Part shown: positions 59,601 through 64,000 of the stretch, piece by piece
Layout of the letters: each line of letters starts with the position of its first letter
Position numbering within the stretch: the first letter of the stretch is position 1
DNA from: Microcoleus vaginatus WJT46-NPBG5
GTDB taxonomy: Bacteria > Cyanobacteriota > Cyanobacteriia > Cyanobacteriales > Oscillatoriaceae
Direction: 5' to 3'
Assembly (NCBI GenBank): GCA_019359355.1
Contig: JAHHHM010000008.1
Span: 158,694-222,693, forward strand
DNA: 64,000 bases
Position numbers and translations under genes: made by a program
The notes under the pieces: model-generated
Seen by the model: only the letters and a program-made list of their open reading frames with translations
Told to the model about the DNA's origin: nothing
Databases searched by the model: none

Positions 59601-59674
59601 CGGGATGTAGCGCAGCTTGGTAGCGCGCCTGCTTTGGGAGCAGGATGCCGCAGGTTCAAATCCTGTCATCCCGA
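59601..59674 (+). tRNA. tRNA-Pro (TGG)
   Basis: Cloverleaf: acceptor CGGGATG with CATCCCG, D-arm GCGCAGCTTGGTAGCGC, anticodon arm CCTGC-TTTGGGA-GCAGG with TGG, T-arm GCAGGTTCAAATCCTGT. No encoded CCA. Confidence 0.96.
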
Positions 59675-60567
59675 TTTAATTTTTAAAATGACTAGCCTTC
59701 ACCGGCACTTCTGTTGCCGGCTTGAACGCCATTGTTCAAACAACTTAGCAATTGACCTCATCCTAAAGATAGATATTTTCATATCATCGGTTAGGAAAAT
59801 TGCCGGCTCTCCCAAATAGGGAGATGATAATTTATTAATGATTCCGTTTAAGTAGTGTTTGATGATTAAACGGCCAATATCTGTTTATTCTGCTAAGAAC
59901 AGGATAAAAAGCATATCTATTCGCATATTTTAAATAAAATGATAGCCCTAAGCCATGATTGATTAACCATAAGTTTAAACATTCAGAGAGAAAGTAGAAC
60001 GATCCGGTAAATTTTCCTTTCAGAAAAGCCAAATAGAGACAATCATCTGAAAGGAGTATGATTTCCAGCAATCAAAGGGCGGCGTTTGTGTTAACATCCT
60101 ACCAGCAAGACCCAGCCAGTTACCGAGGGATAAAGATAATTCCTATACCTTGAAAGGCAATTGGGTTCAACTTCTAAGTGGAACTCTTTCCTAAAAGGCT
60201 GAGTCAACTACGGTTGAGTCCTCCAAGCCGGCAGCACTGTATAGATTCGAGAAAAACTAACGGATCTGAACGATTCGGTAGTGGAGAACAATTTTGTGTT
60301 AGCCTGAGCGGGTTGTTTTATCAGGCAAGGGGTGGCATCATTAACGCTCAGAGCAGTTCTAGCAAGCGGCAGAGGTTATAAACCAGTAGCAGGAGTATTG
60401 AATAAATTAAACGCTTGACGATGAGTAAGCAACCTGAAAATATATTAAGGAAAATTAGCAGCTCAGTCGTTCAGCCAGATAAATCTGAGAAAAAAATAAA
60501 GATGTTTTGATCGTACAAAAGTTCCGCTTTTTCTTACGCTGTTGCAATATCAAGACTAGGAGAAATT
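59675..60567. other. Long intergenic region upstream of tic22
   Basis: No gene recognised over ~890 bases. A stem GCCTGA...TCAGGC lies at 60302-60326, and the stretch 60090-60390 is less AT-rich than its surroundings, so an RNA gene or long leader is possible but not identified. GGAGAAATT just before 60568 is the tic22 ribosome site. Confidence 0.35.
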
Positions 60568-61350
60568 ATGAAATCACTGATTCGGTGGAGCGCTACGTTG
60601 GGTTTAATTGGCACTGTTTTGCTAGCCCCGCTAACCGGCAGCATCAAAGCGCTGGCATTGCCGGAAGATCAAATTATGGAAAAGCTGAAACTGGTGCCGG
60701 TCTTTACCATTACTGACGCACAGGGAGCACCCCTAACAGCAACAGTTCCCAATGGAGACAAGCAGACTTCAGTTGCCGGCATTTTTATTAGTCAGCTAGA
60801 CGCTCAGGCATTCATTGATAAGCTAAAGGCCAAAGATCCTCAACTGGCTGGAACGGTGAAAGTCGTGCCGGTGTCCCTGGCTGAAGTGTACCAGATGGAT
60901 CAAGACAACGAAAATAAGCCAGATGAGCTGGAAATTGCTTATGTACCGATGAAGCAGCAGGTGGATGCTGCCGTGGCATTGCTAAAGCAACAGGGGCAGC
61001 AAGTTAACCAATTTAACGGGGTGCCAATGTTTGTGGCGACAGGTGGGCCAGATAAAGGCTACCTGACGATTCAGCAGGGTGAGCAAAGCGTGATCCCTAT
61101 CTTCTTTAACAAAGATGACTTGCAGACGATGGTTGCCCGCTTTGAGCAACAACAGCCTGATTTAGCCGGCAAAGTGCAAATTAAGGTTGTGGATCTCGAA
61201 GGCGTAATTGAGACGCTGCAAAAAAGTGATGATCCGCAACTGAACCAACTGGTGCTGATCCCACCCCGCGAAACGATTGAGTATTTACGCGCCAACCAAC
61301 CGGCAGCCCCCAGCGGTCAAAACGCACCCGCGCCGGCTCCTCAACGATAG
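60568..61350 (+). CDS. Tic22-family protein
   Basis: The 260-residue protein has a signal peptide (WSATLGLIGTVLLAPLTGS, cleavage near ALA). The Tic22 body has two related halves, VPVFTITDAQGAPLTATVPN with GIFISQLDAQAFIDKLKAKD and GVPMFVATGGPDKGYLTIQQ with PIFFNKDDLQTMVARFEQQQ, followed by a Pro/Ala tail. Cyanobacterial Tic22 homologues are thylakoid-lumenal or periplasmic and needed for outer-membrane integrity, ancestral to plastid import. GGAG precedes the ATG. Confidence 0.88.
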   Translation: MKSLIRWSATLGLIGTVLLAPLTGSIKALALPEDQIMEKLKLVPVFTITDAQGAPLTATVPNGDKQTSVAGIFISQLDAQAFIDKLKAKDPQLAGTVKVVPVSLAEVYQMDQDNENKPDELEIAYVPMKQQVDAAVALLKQQGQQVNQFNGVPMFVATGGPDKGYLTIQQGEQSVIPIFFNKDDLQTMVARFEQQQPDLAGKVQIKVVDLEGVIETLQKSDDPQLNQLVLIPPRETIEYLRANQPAAPSGQNAPAPAPQR

Positions 61351-61351
61351 G

Positions 61352-61402
61352 AATTTTGGATTTTGGGTTTTAGAATCATCTAAAATCTAAAATCTAAAAT
61401 TG
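61352..61402 (+). repeat. Short heptamer repeat element, copy 2
   Basis: ATTTTGGATTTTGGGTTTTA is followed by TCTAAAATCTAAAATCTAAA, directly before the prmC ATG. Same composition and order as 51806-51870. Confidence 0.7.
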
Positions 61403-61403
61403 C

Positions 61404-62288
61404 ATGGTTGTCTCAGGGTTAGAGCTTTGGCAGTGGCGAGTTGAGGCGAAGGCGGGTGCAGTGGCGGCGGATGTGCCACCGGCAGAAGTGGACTGGCTAC
61501 TCCAAGAGGTAGCCGGTCTTGATCGCTTAGCGCTGCGGCTGGAATCTTTTAAAGAACGTTTGCAAATTCCCCTGCAACTGCCTTTGCCTGAACTCACCCA
61601 ACTCTGGAACCGGCGCTTATCTGAACGAGTGCCGGTTCAATATTTAGTAGGACGCGCACCCTGGCGAAATTTTTCCCTAACTGTTTCACCGGCAGTCCTC
61701 ATCCCGCGTCCAGAAACCGAGTGCCTTATCGATCTGGCGGCTGCAGGTTCTACAGCCGAGATGCAGCAAGGACATTGGGCAGATTTAGGCACCGGCAGCG
61801 GTGCAATCGCAATCGGGCTAGCACAAGCATTGACAAACATAACAATTCATGCTGTAGATTTCAGCTCCGCTGCTTTGGCCATCGCGCAACAAAACGCCCA
61901 GCAGTTAGGGTTTGCAGACAGAATTCAGTTTTATCAAGGTTCTTGGTTTGAGCCTTTGGACGCATTAAAAAACCGGCTCAGCGGCATGGTGTCCAACCCG
62001 CCTTATATTCCCGCCGGCATCATAGCGCAGTTGCAACCCGAAGTCGCCCAACACGAACCACATCTGGCGCTTGCCGGGGGTGAGGATGGCTTAGACTGCA
62101 TCCGGCATTTGGTAGAAACTGCGCCGGCATATTTGCGTCCCGGTGGTATTTGGCTGATTGAAATGATGGCGGGACAAGCTGAGGCTGTGGTGGAATTATT
62201 AAGCCGGCAAGAAAGTTATGAGAAAATTCAAATATTCCCCGATTTAGCCGGTGTTGAGCGCTTTGCAATGGGCTTTATCAGGGATTAG
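61404..62288 (+). CDS. prmC: Release factor glutamine methyltransferase PrmC
   Basis: PrmC methylates the GGQ glutamine of release factors. The 294-residue protein has an N-terminal helical domain (VDWLLQEVAGLDRLALRLES) and the motif PVQYLVGRAPWRNFSLTVSP. The class I methyltransferase domain has SAM motif WADLGTGSGAIAIGLAQAL and catalytic MVSNPPYIPAG. Start ATG lies right after the heptamer repeat; a weak ribosome site suggests leaderless or repeat-influenced translation. Confidence 0.93.
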   Translation: MVVSGLELWQWRVEAKAGAVAADVPPAEVDWLLQEVAGLDRLALRLESFKERLQIPLQLPLPELTQLWNRRLSERVPVQYLVGRAPWRNFSLTVSPAVLIPRPETECLIDLAAAGSTAEMQQGHWADLGTGSGAIAIGLAQALTNITIHAVDFSSAALAIAQQNAQQLGFADRIQFYQGSWFEPLDALKNRLSGMVSNPPYIPAGIIAQLQPEVAQHEPHLALAGGEDGLDCIRHLVETAPAYLRPGGIWLIEMMAGQAEAVVELLSRQESYEKIQIFPDLAGVERFAMGFIRD

Positions 62289-62359
62289 TTAAGATTGGAC
62301 GATCCCCCAAGATCGTCTCATTGGCACAATCCGAGCCGGTTTTCACTCAAACATTCACC

Positions 62360-63487
62360 CTAAGCATTCCATTTTTCTAGCATCAACTCCTTGCGTCTAG
62401 CTGCTACCTTATCCCAGGTAAACGCTTCAGCTCGCTCACGTGCTGAAGCACCGAATTGAGCGCGTAATTCCGGAGAACTGGCTAACTTTCGTAAAGCTTC
62501 AACCCATGCATCCTCATCATAAGGCGACAGAATTATGGCATCAATCCCCTCTCGGATAATGCTGCCGGCTCCCATCGGCGACGTGAGAATCGGTAGTCCA
62601 TGAGCCATCGCTTCATAGGTAACAAGCGGCCCACCTTCTTCAAGAGTCGGAAACGCAAAAATATCTGCTTCACGAAAGGCGGTGGTAATATTCATGTTCA
62701 TTCCAGTGTGAACAACATCAGAACGCCTTAAAAGCTCGGCACAAGTTTCCGCAATGACTGGTTCCATTTTTCCGCTTAGCACCAGTTTTCCCTTTAAACC
62801 GGCTCGTTCCCAAGCCCGCAATAATAGGTGCGCCCCTTTTCTCACGCAGACTGTCCCCACGAACAACACAGTAAGCGTATTCTGCTGCTGTTCTTTAACT
62901 GGAATCGTTGAGAAACGCTGCGGGCACCACCCATAACTGGTTAAAATCAGTTTTTCTTCGGCAATACCGGCTTCCTGGAAAGATTTTTTTACCTCTGGGC
63001 TGGGACAAAAAATGTAACTAGCCACACCTACTTCTGCGTCCTCTTGTTGAATCTTCTCAGAGGTCATCGAATGTTGAGGAAGCACTTGCAAGCGCGTGTA
63101 AGCATCATCCAGGATACGTTTTGCTTTTCCTGTATAACAGTTAAAGCGCTCCAAAAAAATGGGTTTTTCCTTTTTGTTAACCTGCCTGAAAGTTTCCCAT
63201 GAAGTAGCCGGCCATAAATAAGCTGCATCAAATTTTTTGATATCTGCTACAAAACGCTTTTCTGCGATGTATTGGGGAAGCTTCTTACTGCGATAACACA
63301 ACTTGGTTAGAAAGGGCGGAATCGCCTCACAAACACTACTCCCGCGACATTGCGGTTCGCTGCTTGGCACATACATCTGCGCCTCAAGCTCAGGCCCACG
63401 CCACTGTCCGCATAATGAAAAGAAAATGTGATTCAACCCTCGATTGTGGCACTGAGTTATTGTAAACACAGAACTTAGCTTTAACAT
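62360..63487 (-). CDS. Glycosyltransferase, GT4 type
   Basis: The 375-residue protein has a C-terminal GT-B half with the canonical features TVLFVGTVCVRKGAHLLLRA, then VHTGMNMNITTAFREADIFA and FPTLEEGGPLVTYEAMAHGL (E-x7-E nucleotide-sugar motif). The N-terminal acceptor domain is more divergent. Probably makes surface polysaccharide in the cytoplasm or at the membrane; donor and acceptor unknown. No other polysaccharide genes adjoin it in the window. Confidence 0.85.
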   Translation of the reverse strand: MLKLSSVFTITQCHNRGLNHIFFSLCGQWRGPELEAQMYVPSSEPQCRGSSVCEAIPPFLTKLCYRSKKLPQYIAEKRFVADIKKFDAAYLWPATSWETFRQVNKKEKPIFLERFNCYTGKAKRILDDAYTRLQVLPQHSMTSEKIQQEDAEVGVASYIFCPSPEVKKSFQEAGIAEEKLILTSYGWCPQRFSTIPVKEQQQNTLTVLFVGTVCVRKGAHLLLRAWERAGLKGKLVLSGKMEPVIAETCAELLRRSDVVHTGMNMNITTAFREADIFAFPTLEEGGPLVTYEAMAHGLPILTSPMGAGSIIREGIDAIILSPYDEDAWVEALRKLASSPELRAQFGASARERAEAFTWDKVAARRKELMLEKWNA

Positions 63488-63775
63488 AAATTTTGTCTGC
63501 CAGGAAAGATGTTAGTGAAAATTAATTCAAATCTGTTTATAAGTTAATCTCTTAATTTATAATTTGGTTGCCAAATTGGCAGATTTAAATAAACTTTAAT
63601 TTTAATTACTTAGTAACATTATTTTACGCTGATATTGTGTAATCAAAGTTACAAAATTATTTATAAAAACTTGTTTTAATTCAAGGAATTCATTGTTTCT
63701 TTGTTTTACAAAAGTTAATTTTGCTTTAAGTTGAAAATTTTTTAAGTCCTGAAAAGCCTTATTTTTTAGCTGGGG
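63488..63775. other. AT-rich intergenic region
   Basis: No gene supported; the minus-strand frame at 63602-63868 is AT-driven. It separates the glycosyltransferase from the IS4-like element. Confidence 0.35.
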
Positions 63776-63853
63776 GGGTAACAAGGAAGCTGAAACCTTG
63801 ACAGAGAAAGGATGAGAGCTAGGTAAACAAAAAAAATATGGGTCGGTTATAGT
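63776..63853 (+). mobile_element. IS4-like element left end
   Basis: Upstream segment of the transposase, containing GTAACAAGGAAGCTGAAACC and TTGACAGAGAAAGGATGAGA. Its reverse complement occurs alone at 10174-10252, which marks both as ends of one IS type. Confidence 0.6.
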
Positions 63854-63879
63854 GACAAGCAAACCCAAAAACCAAAAAA

Positions 63880-64000
63880 ATGTTACTGCAATTCTATCAC
63901 GAGCATCTAGAGAAGCAACTGGGCCGCGCCCATTTCCTGATGTTGCTGCTTCTAATCAACATTATTCAAGCCCAAAAAGAAGTCAGACTAGAAACAATAG
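63880..64000 (+). CDS. IS4-family transposase, N-terminal part
   Basis: Open to the window edge from ATG 63880: MLLQFYHEHLEKQLGRAHFL, MLLLLINIIQAQKEVRLETI. This is the typical beginning of cyanobacterial IS4-like transposases (M..QFY..HL...L...QFL...LLN.....K.VRLE). The DDE core would lie beyond the window. Confidence 0.65.
   Translation, partial: MLLQFYHEHLEKQLGRAHFLMLLLLINIIQAQKEVRLETI

Noticed and set aside
63602..63868. 88-codon minus-strand frame near the right edge
   Set aside because: AT-rich, overlaps the IS end, no motif.

Overview
The window is chromosomal DNA of a cyanobacterium, probably a filamentous one. It encodes a GUN4-domain protein, Rubisco accumulation factor Raf1, a Tic22-like protein, a long pentapeptide-repeat protein, a Ser/Thr kinase with WD40 repeats, and Ycf46/Ycf35 relatives. 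HIP1 palindromes (GCGATCGC) occur near 32514, 45733, 50836 and 51119, and the host-type stretches are dense in GCCGG/CCGGC words. Genus cannot be fixed from the sequence alone.

Left accessory zone (1-21 kb). An OLD-like ATPase/TOPRIM gene (minus, 310-2208) is followed by debris at 2.3-5.2 kb: tails of two transposases and a tyrosine recombinase, and a frameshifted secreted-protein gene, around an intact aldo/keto reductase. Next come a GUN4/TPR protein (5.8-8.3 kb) and a DUF4145 gene bracketed by two copies of a hairpin repeat. The main feature is a minus-strand operon at 19785-10328: hsdR, hsdM, hsdS, an AAA ATPase and an HNH nuclease. The last four overlap start-to-stop, so a type I restriction-modification system is joined to a Septu (PtuAB)-like ATPase-nuclease pair. 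A ~330 bp imperfect direct repeat (2726 and 20273) brackets this zone.

Mobile island (about 22.2-45.1 kb). After msrA comes a ~23 kb island ending in a tyrosine integrase next to the 3' end of tRNA-Val(GAC). Its left arm is minus-strand: C5 DNA methyltransferase, DUF5131 protein, SLOG protein, candidate 2OG-Fe(II) oxygenase and many small genes. The centre is plus-strand: C39-like peptidase, helical membrane protein, an 860-residue protein with a DxDGD motif resembling single-chain double-psi-beta-barrel RNA polymerases, and an HU-GYF_2 fusion. The right arm is minus-strand again: Ycf46 AAA+ ATPase, DUF6876, XRE, ASCH, DUF2997 and Ycf35 proteins. Then come a KfrA-like protein, an XRE repressor with a paired operator, a replication-type winged-helix protein with 21 bp iteron-like repeats, zinc-ribbon proteins and the integrase. 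A recurrent intergenic box (AATGCTWTCGCTTC...TTTGATGTT on the minus strand) precedes many of the minus-strand genes, and a 26 bp palindromic repeat has entered the 3' ends of several genes.

Right zone (45-64 kb) is mostly housekeeping: kinase-WD40 protein, SLC13 transporter-USP-cysC sulfate cluster, raf1, alpha/beta hydrolase, redoxin, pentapeptide protein, an IS630 copy with one nonsense codon, tRNA-Pro(TGG), tic22, prmC, a glycosyltransferase, and the start of an IS4-like transposase cut by the window edge.
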